From assembly GCF_000302535.1 (NCBI RefSeq), contig NC_018708.1:2790001-2854000 (forward strand): a DNA stretch of 64,000 bases, in the 5' to 3' direction. The notes under the pieces were generated by a model. The model worked only from the letters and a program-made list of their open reading frames with translations. It did no database searches and was not told where the DNA came from. Positions 47,557-57,753 of this stretch are shown piece after piece. This DNA is from Acidovorax sp. KKS102 (GTDB lineage Bacteria; Pseudomonadota; Gammaproteobacteria; Burkholderiales; Burkholderiaceae_C). Both the position numbers and the translations under genes were made by a program. Each line of letters starts with the position of its first letter. Position 1 is the first letter of the stretch.

Positions 47557-47558
47557 GG

Positions 47559-48269
47559 TCAGGCTCCTGCTTTCTCGGTGATCGTTCGTTTTTCGATGCG
47601 CTTTTCGGGGTTGGCGTTGAGCACGATGCGGTGCACGTAAATGCCAGGCAGGTGGATATCGTCGGGGGCCAGTTCGCCCACTTCCACGATCTTTTCCACT
47701 TCGACGATGCAGACCTTGCCTGCAGTGGCGGCGGCGGGGTTGAAGTTGCGCGCGGTAAGGTTGAAGCGCAGGTTGCCCGACTTGTCGGCCACGTCGGCCT
47801 TGACCAGCGAGACCTCGGGCACCAGGGAGCGCTCCATCACATAGGTTTCGCCGTCAAATTCGCGCAGCTCCTTGCCCTCGGCCACGATGGTGCCCACGCC
47901 GGTCTTGGTGAAGAAGGCCGGAATGCCCGCGCCGCCTGCGCGCAGCTTTTCGGCCAGCGTGCCCTGGGGGGTGAATTCCAGCTCCAGTTCGCCCGCCAGG
48001 TACTGACGCTCGAACTCCTTGTTCTCGCCCACGTACGACGAGATCATCTTCTTGATCTGACGGGTTTCGAGCAGCTTGCCCAGACCAAAGCCGTCCACGC
48101 CCGCGTTGTTGGAGATCACGGTGAGGTTCTTGACGGCCGAATCACGCAGCGCGTCGATCAAGGCTTCAGGAATGCCACACAGCCCGAAACCGCCTACAGC
48201 CATGAGTTGGCCGTCTGCAACCACGCCCTTCAGGGCTTCGGCTGCGGAGGGGAATATCTTGTTCACCAC
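47559..48269 (-). CDS. scoA: 3-oxoacid CoA-transferase subunit A
   Basis: This 236-residue alpha subunit shows [16 protein letters not shown] near the start and [20 protein letters not shown] near the middle, as in ScoA/AtoD. With ScoB it makes a heterodimer or heterotetramer for acetoacetate (ketone body) or 3-oxoadipate-type activation. The gene is the promoter-proximal one and faces the PAS-LuxR gene across 72 bp, which suggests control by that regulator. Confidence 0.92.
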   Translation of the reverse strand: MVNKIFPSAAEALKGVVADGQLMAVGGFGLCGIPEALIDALRDSAVKNLTVISNNAGVDGFGLGKLLETRQIKKMISSYVGENKEFERQYLAGELELEFTPQGTLAEKLRAGGAGIPAFFTKTGVGTIVAEGKELREFDGETYVMERSLVPEVSLVKADVADKSGNLRFNLTARNFNPAAATAGKVCIVEVEKIVEVGELAPDDIHLPGIYVHRIVLNANPEKRIEKRTITEKAGA

Positions 48270-48305
48270 GATCTCCTTATGAATGGGATGCGCTACGATA
48301 CTACG

Positions 48306-48319
48306 TACTTAAATAAGTA
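48306..48319. promoter_or_regulatory. candidate operator TACTTA-AA-TAAGTA between scoA and the LuxR gene
   Basis: The dyad TACTTA/TAAGTA sits in the middle of the 72-bp divergent spacer, with a wider ACTAC/GTAGT arrangement around it. It has the TAC...GTA form often bound by NarL/FixJ-type regulators, so the neighbouring PAS-LuxR protein is the natural candidate. It lies about 23 bp from the ATG of the regulator gene. Confidence 0.5.
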
Positions 48320-48341
48320 GTTTTCCGTAAAGATTAGCACT

Positions 48342-48887
48342 ATGGAAGTGGATTACCGGCTGGCTTTTGACATGGCTCCCGTGGGGCTGGTGCTGTCGCG
48401 CAACCGCACCATGGTCGACTGCAACCGCCATGTGTGCGAGATGTTCGGTGCCTCACGCGAGGTGCTGATCGGCCAGTCGTTCCAGATACTTTATCCGAGC
48501 GCTGACGAGTACGAGCGCCTGGGCGCACACATGGAGCCCATCCTGAACGCCAAGGGCCACTATGCGGACAACCGCATCATGAAGCGCGCCAATGGCGAGG
48601 TCTTCTGGTGCCACGTGTCGGGCCGCGCACTCAACCGCAATGCCCCGCATGAATCCGGCATCTGGAGCTTTGAGGACCTCAGCTCGCAGCGCACCGTGAA
48701 GGCCGAGCTGACAGGCCGTGAGCGGGAGGTGGCCGCACGCCTGCTGGAAGGCCTGACCTCCAAGGAGATTGGCCGGGCGCTGGAGATCAGCCACCGCACC
48801 GTGGAGATCTACCGCGCGCGGCTCATGCGCAAGTACAACGCGTCCACCGCAGCCGACCTGGTGCAAAAACTGCTCGCAGGCGGCTGA
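48342..48887 (+). CDS. PAS-domain LuxR-type transcriptional regulator
   Basis: This 181-residue protein has a PAS domain (about residues 4-112) and a C-terminal LuxR helix-turn-helix (ELTGREREVAARLLEGLTSK near 119). PAS segments such as MFGASREVLIGQSFQILYPS and KRANGEVFWCHVSGRAL are typical. It lacks a receiver domain, so it is not a two-component response regulator; it probably senses a small molecule or redox state. It is divergent from scoA and is the best candidate for its control. Confidence 0.87.
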   Translation: MEVDYRLAFDMAPVGLVLSRNRTMVDCNRHVCEMFGASREVLIGQSFQILYPSADEYERLGAHMEPILNAKGHYADNRIMKRANGEVFWCHVSGRALNRNAPHESGIWSFEDLSSQRTVKAELTGREREVAARLLEGLTSKEIGRALEISHRTVEIYRARLMRKYNASTAADLVQKLLAGG

Positions 48888-48929
48888 AGCGGGGCGGCCT
48901 GTACGTCGCCCCCACCAGTCGCGGGCCCG

Positions 48930-49325
48930 CTACTTGGCAGGTCCCGCAGGTCCGTCAATGACTTCCGCAGCGGTGCGAAACGCCTCTACCGCCGTCGGCA
49001 GGCCGCAATAGACGCTGGCGTGCAGCAGCACCTCCTGCAGTTCCTCGGCCGTGGCGCCATTGTTCAGCGCTCCACGCACATGGCCTTTGAGTTCGTGCTG
49101 CTTGCCCAACGCGATCAGCATGGAAACCGTGATCAGACTGCGGGTCTTGCGGTCCAGCCCAGGGCGCTGCCAGACATCGCCCCACGCATTGCGCGTGATG
49201 TATTCCTGGATGGGCTGCGTGAAAGAAGTGGCGTTGCCCAGCGCACGGTCCACAAAATCATCACCCATGACCTCTCGGCGGGTGGCCAGGCCTTTTTCGT
49301 AGTCTTTGGACGGGGTTGCTGTCAC
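48930..49325 (-). CDS. carboxymuconolactone decarboxylase family protein, PcaC-like
   Basis: This 131-residue protein resembles 4-carboxymuconolactone decarboxylase (PcaC). It carries the family core WQRPGLDRKTRSLITVSMLIALG and LLHASVYCGLPTAVEA. It lacks the CxxC pair of AhpD peroxidases, and the single cysteine is in VYCGLP as in PcaC. No other beta-ketoadipate genes are in the window except the scoAB pair, which could be the related CoA-transferase; this link is inference. Confidence 0.85.
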   Translation of the reverse strand: MTATPSKDYEKGLATRREVMGDDFVDRALGNATSFTQPIQEYITRNAWGDVWQRPGLDRKTRSLITVSMLIALGKQHELKGHVRGALNNGATAEELQEVLLHASVYCGLPTAVEAFRTAAEVIDGPAGPAK

Positions 49326-49408
49326 GCGCGCTCTCCTTGAAAGGTTGAAACATCAAGGCCCGATGGTAGCGAGCAAGCGCAACGCCCCCGTCATGAAAAC
49401 CACAGAAC

Positions 49409-49443
49409 AAAAAGCCCAGCGCGTGCACTGCACACACCGGGCT
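49409..49443 (-). terminator. probable terminator of katG
   Basis: Read on the minus strand, AGCCC pairs with GGGCT around an inner GTGCA/TGCAC hairpin, and TTTTTGT follows. It lies about 65 bases downstream of the katG stop. The stem has an internal loop, so strength is uncertain. Confidence 0.5.
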
Positions 49444-49508
49444 CGATCAAGGCATGCTCAGCCCACCCCATGCCATCCTTCAACGGCATGGAGCAGAGGC
49501 CCTGGGAT

Positions 49509-51713
<2,205 letters not shown>

Positions 51714-51795
51714 TCATCTCCTGTGAAAGCGCGTCGGCAAAACGTATCGACAGGACAGATGGTAGGAAGCAAACCATGACAGGTAAATTGAATCG

Positions 51796-51811
51796 ATTGA
51801 ATCTCTTCAAT
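51796..51811. promoter_or_regulatory. candidate operator dyad upstream of katG
   Basis: ATTGAA-TCTC-TTCAAT is a perfect dyad 86-101 bp before the katG ATG, inside an A+T-rich patch (51781-51840) in an otherwise high-G+C region. It has the T-N11-A geometry of LysR-type regulators and could be an OxyR half-site pair, but it does not match the E. coli OxyR consensus closely. Confidence 0.4.
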
Positions 51812-51885
51812 AGTCAATATCAATAAAACACCTTCACTCCATTGATTTCACTGCACCCCATGCATTCATCAGACAGGAGGCCGCT

Positions 51886-52803
51886 TCAACGCAAGCGAGC
51901 CAACGGCAGTCCAGGGGCCCCCATGTCAGCCCGCAGGATGCGCCCATGGGTGGAATCAGTGACATACACCGTGGTGCGCCCTGCCCCACCAAACGCCAGA
52001 TTGGTGGTGGAGCTGCCCGGCGCGCCGCGCAGCACCTGCACCGGCTCGGCGCGGTGGTTCAGCACCCACACATAACCCAGGCCGGGGTTGGCCACCAGCA
52101 AGCGGCCCTCGGCATCCACAGCCAGACCATCCGGGCCGCTCGGGCCATAGGAGGTAAAGAACTGGCTGACCTTGGCCACGCTGCCGTCGGGCAGCAGCGG
52201 CACGCGCCACACGCAGTTGCCGCGCGTCACGGCCAGATACAGCACGCGGCCATCGGGCGACAGGGCCACGCCGTTGGGGCTGGGCACGTTGTGCAGCAGC
52301 AAGTCGAGCTGTCCGTTGGGCCGCAGCCGGTACAGGCGGCCACTCGGATCGTGCAGGCCGCTCTGCCCTTGGTCGGTGAAATACAGGTTGCCGTCGGCAT
52401 CAAAGATCAGATCGTTCACGCCCTTGAAGCGCTCGCTGTTGCGGCGCTGCAGGTACGGGGTGACGGCGCCCGTGGCCACGTCCAGCTGCATCAGGCCGTT
52501 TTTGTAGTCGGTGATAAGCAGCGCACCGGGCTTCAAGAACTTCAAGCCGTTGGGCTCGCCGTCGTACTCGGCCACCAGCGCCCAGTCGCCCTGCGGGTTG
52601 ATGCGAAAGACCCGGCCCCAGGGGATGTCGCTGACGTAGAGGTTGCCTGCGTCGTCGAACACCGGGCCTTCCAGGAACGAATCGGTGATGGTGCCGCCCC
52701 GGTTGGCGTCGGCCCAGTCGCTGCGCTCGCGGCGGCGAAAGGGCTCGGGCATGGCGGTGAAGACATCGAGGTCTCGGACTTCAGGGGCTTGAAGCAAAAA
52801 CAT
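51886..52803 (-). CDS. SMP-30/gluconolactonase-family lactonase
   Basis: This 305-residue beta-propeller enzyme is of the SMP-30/LRE type. The metal ligands expected of the family are visible: Glu in DSFLEGPVFDD, Asn in SPNGVALSPDG and Asp in GPDGLAVDAEG. Such enzymes hydrolyse sugar-acid or aldaro-lactones. Last gene of the minus-strand catabolic operon, it starts 21 bp after the preceding amidohydrolase stop. A lactone ring-opening role fits with the two amidohydrolases upstream. Confidence 0.88.
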   Translation of the reverse strand: MFLLQAPEVRDLDVFTAMPEPFRRRERSDWADANRGGTITDSFLEGPVFDDAGNLYVSDIPWGRVFRINPQGDWALVAEYDGEPNGLKFLKPGALLITDYKNGLMQLDVATGAVTPYLQRRNSERFKGVNDLIFDADGNLYFTDQGQSGLHDPSGRLYRLRPNGQLDLLLHNVPSPNGVALSPDGRVLYLAVTRGNCVWRVPLLPDGSVAKVSQFFTSYGPSGPDGLAVDAEGRLLVANPGLGYVWVLNHRAEPVQVLRGAPGSSTTNLAFGGAGRTTVYVTDSTHGRILRADMGAPGLPLARLR

Positions 52804-52824
52804 GGTGGGGTCTTTCCAATTCGT

Positions 52825-53715
52825 TCAGGCGGCGGGAACGGCATCGAAACCATACAGCCGTGCCGGGTTGTCGACCAGGATGCGGTCCATGGCCGCGTCG
52901 CTGCCAGCCCAGGCCTGCAGCAGATCCATCAAGTCGGCATCGTTCACAGTGCCAGGCGCCTCCGTGGTGTGTGGCCAGTCGCTGCCCCACACGAGGCGCT
53001 CGGGCGCGGCCTGCACCAGGGCCTGGCCCAACGGCAGGGTATCTGCATAACTGGGGCCATGCACGGTTGATCGCATGTAGGCGCCCGAGAGCTTGACCCA
53101 GGTGTTGCCACCATCCAGCAGCCTGCGCACCACGCCATAGGCCTGCGCAGCGGGGCCTTGGGCCGGATCAATGCGGCCCAGATGGTCGATGACCAACGGC
53201 ACGGGTAGGGTTTGCAACTGGGGCGCCAACTCGATGAGTTGCTCAGGGTGCACAAAAATCTGGATATGCCAGCCCGCGCAGGCCGGGTGCTCGGCCACCT
53301 TGCGCGCCAGCGTGGCCAGCATTTCAGGTGTGGTGGTGCCCCACGATTGGGGCGAGACAAAGTTGACCCGCAGCCCGCGCACACGGCGTGCGGCCAGATC
53401 GGCCAGTTCATCCGCGCTCACATCCTCACCCACCACGGCCACGCCGCGCGCAGCGTCGCCCAGTTGGTCCAGCGCATCCAGCGTGCAGGCGTTGTCGGTG
53501 CCGTAGGTGGAGGGCGTGACCACCACCGTGCGCGTGGTGCCCAGGCGCGCCTGCAGTTGCCGATACGCCGCCACGGGGGCTACCGGCGGCGTGCGCGGCC
53601 AGTGGCTGGATGGTGCAAAGCGCGGGTCAAAGATGTGCATGTGGCTGTCGCACGCTCCGGGCGGCAACTGGCGCTGTGGGCGGTTCAGGCCCACGGAGTG
53701 GGGCACGGGGGTCAT
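52825..53715 (-). CDS. COG3618-type metal-dependent amidohydrolase
   Basis: This 296-residue TIM-barrel enzyme is of the amidohydrolase-2 type that includes 2-pyrone-4,6-dicarboxylate lactonase and D-galactarolactone isomerase. The metal motifs are DSHMHIFDPRF near residue 23, IDHLGRID near 175 and WGSDWPH near 248. It probably hydrolyses or isomerises a lactone. Its ATG overlaps the stop of the Bug gene before it by the ATGA pattern, so the two are coupled. A paralogue at 59509 sits next to another Bug gene in the same way. Confidence 0.85.
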   Translation of the reverse strand: MTPVPHSVGLNRPQRQLPPGACDSHMHIFDPRFAPSSHWPRTPPVAPVAAYRQLQARLGTTRTVVVTPSTYGTDNACTLDALDQLGDAARGVAVVGEDVSADELADLAARRVRGLRVNFVSPQSWGTTTPEMLATLARKVAEHPACAGWHIQIFVHPEQLIELAPQLQTLPVPLVIDHLGRIDPAQGPAAQAYGVVRRLLDGGNTWVKLSGAYMRSTVHGPSYADTLPLGQALVQAAPERLVWGSDWPHTTEAPGTVNDADLMDLLQAWAGSDAAMDRILVDNPARLYGFDAVPAA

Positions 53716-54683
53716 TGCTTTTCAATACCCACTTTGACCGCCACAGACTCCCACAGCTGGGCATCTGCCTTCAGCTTGTCGGCAAAGGCGGTTCCGCTGA
53801 GCACGCTGGGCACGGCGCCGAGGTCCGTGGCAAAAGTCTGCACATCCGCGCTGGCCATGGCTTTGGTGATTTCCTGGCGCAGTTTGCTCAGTACCGCTTC
53901 TGGCGTGCCCTTGGGAGCCCACAGGCCGGTGAAATTGACCACCTTGTAGCCCGGCGCCCCCGCCTGGGCAAACGTGGGCACATCGGGCACGGCCTTGAGC
54001 CGCTGCTCGCCGCTCACAGCCAGCAGGCGCACTTTGCCGCCACGCACCTGCCCCATCACGCCTGGGGTGGATGCGATCTGGAAATCGATGGTTCCACCCA
54101 GCAACGCCAAGGTGGCTTCCCCAGCGCCTTTGAAGGGCACGTGGGTGGCCTTGAGGCCGCTGGCACCCTGCAATGCTTCTGTGGCGAAGTGGGGCATGGT
54201 GCCCGCTCCGCCGGTGCCGTAGTTGAGCTTGCCCGGGTTGGCTTGGGAATACGCCACCAGATCGCCCAGTGTTTTGAACGGGGAGTTGGCGGCCACCACC
54301 ACGGCGGTGGGGGCGAAATTGAAACCTGCCACAGGCACCAAGTCGTTGGCGTAGTCCCAAGACAGCTTCTCGAACACCTGGGGCAGGATGGAGTACGTGG
54401 TGTCATTGGCCATGAGCGTATAGCCATCACCCGGCGAACGCGCCACCTGGTTGGCGCCGATGGTGCCCGTGCCACCGGCCTTGTTTTCGACAAAGAAGCT
54501 CTGGCCGGTTTGCTCTGTGAGCTTTTGGGCTATGCGTCGGGTCACCTGATCGACCGCGCCGCCGGGTGGGTATGGCACCACGATCTTGACGGCTTTGTCC
54601 GGGTAGCCGGTTTGTGCCATGGCATGGGCCATGGCGAAGGTCAGCGCAAGGGCTGCGCCCAGTGAGGTGTGAATGCGTCGCAT
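53712..54683 (-). CDS. Bug/TctC-family receptor, operon copy
   Basis: This 323-residue periplasmic receptor has a signal peptide (MRRIHTSLGAALALTF...AMA) and the opening YPDKAVKIVVPYPPGGAVD. I start it at the ATG at 54683, where AAGGAG lies seven bases upstream; an ATG at 54704 is the alternative. It is translationally coupled to the COG3618 amidohydrolase downstream (ATGA). It is one of five Bug receptors in the operon, with none of the TctA/TctB membrane proteins. Confidence 0.9.
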   Translation of the reverse strand: MRRIHTSLGAALALTFAMAHAMAQTGYPDKAVKIVVPYPPGGAVDQVTRRIAQKLTEQTGQSFFVENKAGGTGTIGANQVARSPGDGYTLMANDTTYSILPQVFEKLSWDYANDLVPVAGFNFAPTAVVVAANSPFKTLGDLVAYSQANPGKLNYGTGGAGTMPHFATEALQGASGLKATHVPFKGAGEATLALLGGTIDFQIASTPGVMGQVRGGKVRLLAVSGEQRLKAVPDVPTFAQAGAPGYKVVNFTGLWAPKGTPEAVLSKLRQEITKAMASADVQTFATDLGAVPSVLSGTAFADKLKADAQLWESVAVKVGIEKQ

Positions 54684-54700
54684 GAGAGTCTCCTTGTCGT

Positions 54701-55699
54701 TCAATCAGCTTTGAGGTCGAGCGCTTTGGCCATCTGGCTATACGTGGTCACTTCGCGGGCCACGCGGCTGGCAAAGGCATTGCCGCAGACCGATTCGGCG
54801 TCCAGCCCCAGGCCACGCAGCTTGTCGATGGCCGATGCGCTCTTGACAAAGTCGGCCGCCGTGCGCTCCAGCGCCTGGGCAATGGGCTCGGGCAGGCCTG
54901 CGGGGGCCAGCACGCCGTACCACACGTCGGCCGCGTAATTGCCGCCGCCTGACTCGGCAAACGTCGGCACATCGGGCACCAGGGCCGAGCGCTTGGGTGC
55001 ACCCACGGCCAGCGCACGCAGCTTGCCGGTCTGGATCTGCGGCAGCACCGAGCCCAGCGTGGCAAACGAGCTGTCGAGCTGGCCGCCCATCAGGTCCGTC
55101 ACCACGGGCGCCGCGCCCTTGTAGGGCACATGGTTGAGCTGCAGGCCCTGGGCGCGGGCAAACATCTCGGTGGCGAAGTGGCCTGAGCTACCCACCCCGG
55201 CCGTGCCTGCCGTCACGCGGCCGGGCTCGGCACGGGCCTTGGCTTGGTAGTCGGCAAGCGTCTTTACCGGCAGACCGGGTGCCACCACCAGCACCGTGGG
55301 GCTGCCTGCCACCGTGCACAGGGGGCGGAAGGACTTCACCGCATCAAACTTGACGCGGCCCTGGTACAGCGCCGGAATCATCGTGTGGTTGGTGGCGCCG
55401 AACAGCAGCGTGTAGCCATCGGCCGGGGCGCTGGCCACGGCCTGCGCGGCAATGATGGTGCCCGCGCCGGGCTTGTTGTCGATGATGAACGGCTGGCCCA
55501 GCGCGCGGCTGGCGTGGTCGGCAAACGCACGCGCCACCACGTCGGTGGGGCCACCAGCGGCAAAGCCCACCACCAGCTTCACGGGCTTGGTGGGGTAGGC
55601 CGCCGCGCCCGTTTGCGCATGGGCGATGCCAGACGCTACTAAAACAATAGCTGCCAGCGCTTGATGGATAAGCGCCAGAGGCATTTTTTTCTTGAACAT
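54701..55699 (-). CDS. Bug/TctC-family receptor with repeat-encoded signal peptide
   Basis: This 332-residue receptor has the family opening YPTKPVKLVVGFAAGGPTD. The signal peptide MFKKKMPLALIHQALAAIVL is encoded by a copy of the dispersed repeat (55636-55690). Every base of that hydrophobic core lies in the repeat, so the export signal was supplied by the element or by duplication. Seventeen bases separate it from the next gene. Confidence 0.9.
   Translation of the reverse strand: MFKKKMPLALIHQALAAIVLVASGIAHAQTGAAAYPTKPVKLVVGFAAGGPTDVVARAFADHASRALGQPFIIDNKPGAGTIIAAQAVASAPADGYTLLFGATNHTMIPALYQGRVKFDAVKSFRPLCTVAGSPTVLVVAPGLPVKTLADYQAKARAEPGRVTAGTAGVGSSGHFATEMFARAQGLQLNHVPYKGAAPVVTDLMGGQLDSSFATLGSVLPQIQTGKLRALAVGAPKRSALVPDVPTFAESGGGNYAADVWYGVLAPAGLPEPIAQALERTAADFVKSASAIDKLRGLGLDAESVCGNAFASRVAREVTTYSQMAKALDLKAD
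55636..55690 (+). repeat. dispersed 45-60 bp repeat, copy 7 (signal-peptide codons of a Bug gene)
   Basis: The + strand reads AAAACAATAGCTGCCAGCGC, a loop, then AAGCGCCAGAGGCATTTTTT. On the coding strand it gives LALIHQALAAIVLV. The arms GCCAGCGC-type match copies 4 and 8. Confidence 0.75.
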
Positions 55700-55712
55700 G
55701 GCGAAGGCGTCC

Positions 55713-56732
55713 TCAGTCCATGCGGATGCCGCTGGTGCGAATCACCTCAGCCCACTTGGTGGTTTCGGCTTTCAAAAAGCTGCTGAATTCCTGCGCGCTG
55801 GAGCCCACGCCCTGCACGCCCAGTTCGGCAAAGCGCTTCTTCATTTCGGGGCTGGCCACGATGGCGCGGGTTTCGGCCTCCAGCCGCTCCAGCACGGGGC
55901 GCGGTGTGCCTGCGGGGGCGAACAAGCCGCTCCACTCGCTGACCTGAAAGCCGGGCACGCCAGACTCGGCCACGGTGGGCACGGACTCCCAGCCCTCAAC
56001 GCGGCGGGGTGACGAGATGGCCAGCGCCCGCAGCTTGCCGCTTTTGACGAACGGGCCGCTGGCCGTGGTGGCGCTGAACATTACGTCCACCTGCCCACCG
56101 ATCAGGTCGGTGAGCGCAGGCGCCCCGCCGCGGTACGGGATGTGGGTGATGGCCACTTTCTGCCCCTGCTTGAACAGCTCGCCCGCCAGATGCTGCGCGC
56201 CGCCGTTGCCAGCCGATGCATAAGTCAGATGGCCCGGCCGCGCCCTGGCGGCCTTGGCTACATCCGCCACCGACTGGAAGGGCGAGTTGGCGGGCACCAC
56301 CATGAGCAGCGGCACCTGCAGCACCAGCGAGATGGGTGCAAAGTCTTTGGTCGCATCAAACGGCAGCTTGGGGAACAGGCTGGGGTTGACGGTGAAAGCT
56401 GTGGCGTCAAGCAGCAGCGTGTAGCCATCGGCCGGGGCCTTGGCCACCGCCGCAGCGCCAATCGTGCCGCTGCCGCCAGGGCGGTTGTCCACCACCACCT
56501 GCTGGCCCAGGCGCTGGCCCAGTTGCGTGGCAAGCAAGCGCGCGGTGTTGTCGGCATTGCCACCGGCTGGGTACGGAACCACCAGCTTGAGCGGCTTGTC
56601 AGGCCAGGTGCCTTGGGCTTGCGCAGGCGCTGCACTCAGCACACCCGCAGTGGCAGTCACTACCAAAGCCATAGCTGCCAGCGCTTTATTCGCAAGTGTT
56701 AGCGGCCGATTTGTTTTGAGAATTTGGATCAT
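55713..56732 (-). CDS. Bug/TctC-family receptor with repeat-encoded signal peptide, second case
   Basis: This 339-residue receptor has the family opening WPDKPLKLVVPYPAGGNAD. The signal peptide (MIQILKTNRPLTLANKALAA, then MALVVTATAG) again lies over a copy of the dispersed repeat (56661-56720). The ATG at 56732 follows GGAG by nine bases; the frame is open to 56768 without a better signal. It sits between the hydroxyacid dehydrogenase and the previous Bug gene. Confidence 0.9.
   Translation of the reverse strand: MIQILKTNRPLTLANKALAAMALVVTATAGVLSAAPAQAQGTWPDKPLKLVVPYPAGGNADNTARLLATQLGQRLGQQVVVDNRPGGSGTIGAAAVAKAPADGYTLLLDATAFTVNPSLFPKLPFDATKDFAPISLVLQVPLLMVVPANSPFQSVADVAKAARARPGHLTYASAGNGGAQHLAGELFKQGQKVAITHIPYRGGAPALTDLIGGQVDVMFSATTASGPFVKSGKLRALAISSPRRVEGWESVPTVAESGVPGFQVSEWSGLFAPAGTPRPVLERLEAETRAIVASPEMKKRFAELGVQGVGSSAQEFSSFLKAETTKWAEVIRTSGIRMD
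56661..56720 (+). repeat. dispersed 45-60 bp repeat, copy 8 (signal-peptide codons of a Bug gene)
   Basis: The + strand reads ACCAAAGCCATAGCTGCCAG, a loop, then GTGTTAGCGGCCGATTTG. On the coding strand it gives RPLTLANKALAAMALVV. The residues LA-x-x-ALAA are shared with the peptide encoded by copy 7. Confidence 0.75.
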
Positions 56733-56820
56733 GCTGCTTGTCTCCGTGAGGTGCCGATGCCGCACCACGCTTCAGCGCGAGCGGCATCGGCACCATGGTT
56801 GTTATGGAAGAAATCGATGC

Positions 56821-57753
56821 TCAGGCAGCGACAGCGCTGCGGGCCAGCACGGCCAGCAGGTTCTTCGCGGCGCCCACGCCCATGTTCACGTAGGCATCGC
56901 TCGTCACGCCGCCGATGTGGGGGCTGAGGATGAAGTTCTTCTCGCCCTGGAAGGGGTGGCCTGCCGTCATGGGCTCTACCGCAAAGCTGTCGAGCCCTGC
57001 CGCCATCACCTGGCCCGAGCGCACGGCGGCCAGCAGTGCAGCCTCGTCGATCAGGCCGCCGCGTGCGGTGTTCACCACGATCACGCCGCGCTTGCACTGC
57101 GCCAGCGTGGTGGCGTTGAGCATGCCCCGGTTGTCGTCGGTCAGCGGGCAGTGCAGCGAGATGGCATCCGATTCGCGCCAGATGGTTTCCAGGTCCACCG
57201 CCTGCACGTACGCGGGCAGGTTTTTGGCAAACGGATCAAAGCCGATCACGCGCATGCCCAGGGCGTCGGCCATCTTGGCAAAGCGCAGGCCGATGGCGCC
57301 CAGGCCCACCAGGCCCACGGTGCGGCCGCCCAGTTCCAGGCTCTTGTGCGTGGCCTTGTCCCAGTGGCCAGCGTGCATGCGTGCGTCCAGCGCCACCACC
57401 GATTTTGCACAAGCCAGCAGCAGGGCCAGGGCCTGCTCGGCCACGGCAGCGGCATTGGCGCCCACGGCGGCCACCACCTCAATGCCACGGGCTTGGGCTG
57501 CGACCTTGTCGATGGTGTCCGTGCCACTGCCGTGCTTGGAGATGACCTTGAGCGCAGGCGCAGCATCCATCACCGTAGCGCCTACCTTGCCGTAGCGCAC
57601 GATCATGGCCACAGGGTTGTGCGCGCGGCACAGGGCCACCAGGTCTTCTTCCGTGGATGCCTTGCCTGCATAGACGATTGCGTAGCCTGTCAGCAGGTCG
57701 AGGGCTTGTTGCGCCAGGTCGGCGCCAGTGACGATGATGGTGGGTTGGCTCAC
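56821..57753 (-). CDS. D-2-hydroxyacid dehydrogenase
   Basis: This 310-residue NAD-dependent enzyme belongs to the D-isomer-specific 2-hydroxyacid dehydrogenase family (SerA-like without an ACT domain). The Rossmann GLGAIG lies near 150. The catalytic triad is visible: Arg in NTARGGLID near 229, Glu in DSFAVEPM near 257 and His in LSPHIGGVT near 275. The GTG at 57753 overlaps the stop of the aldolase gene (GTGA), so it is coupled to it. It probably oxidises the hydroxyacid formed by the lactonases, or reduces an aldolase product. Confidence 0.88.
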   Translation of the reverse strand: MSQPTIIVTGADLAQQALDLLTGYAIVYAGKASTEEDLVALCRAHNPVAMIVRYGKVGATVMDAAPALKVISKHGSGTDTIDKVAAQARGIEVVAAVGANAAAVAEQALALLLACAKSVVALDARMHAGHWDKATHKSLELGGRTVGLVGLGAIGLRFAKMADALGMRVIGFDPFAKNLPAYVQAVDLETIWRESDAISLHCPLTDDNRGMLNATTLAQCKRGVIVVNTARGGLIDEAALLAAVRSGQVMAAGLDSFAVEPMTAGHPFQGEKNFILSPHIGGVTSDAYVNMGVGAAKNLLAVLARSAVAA

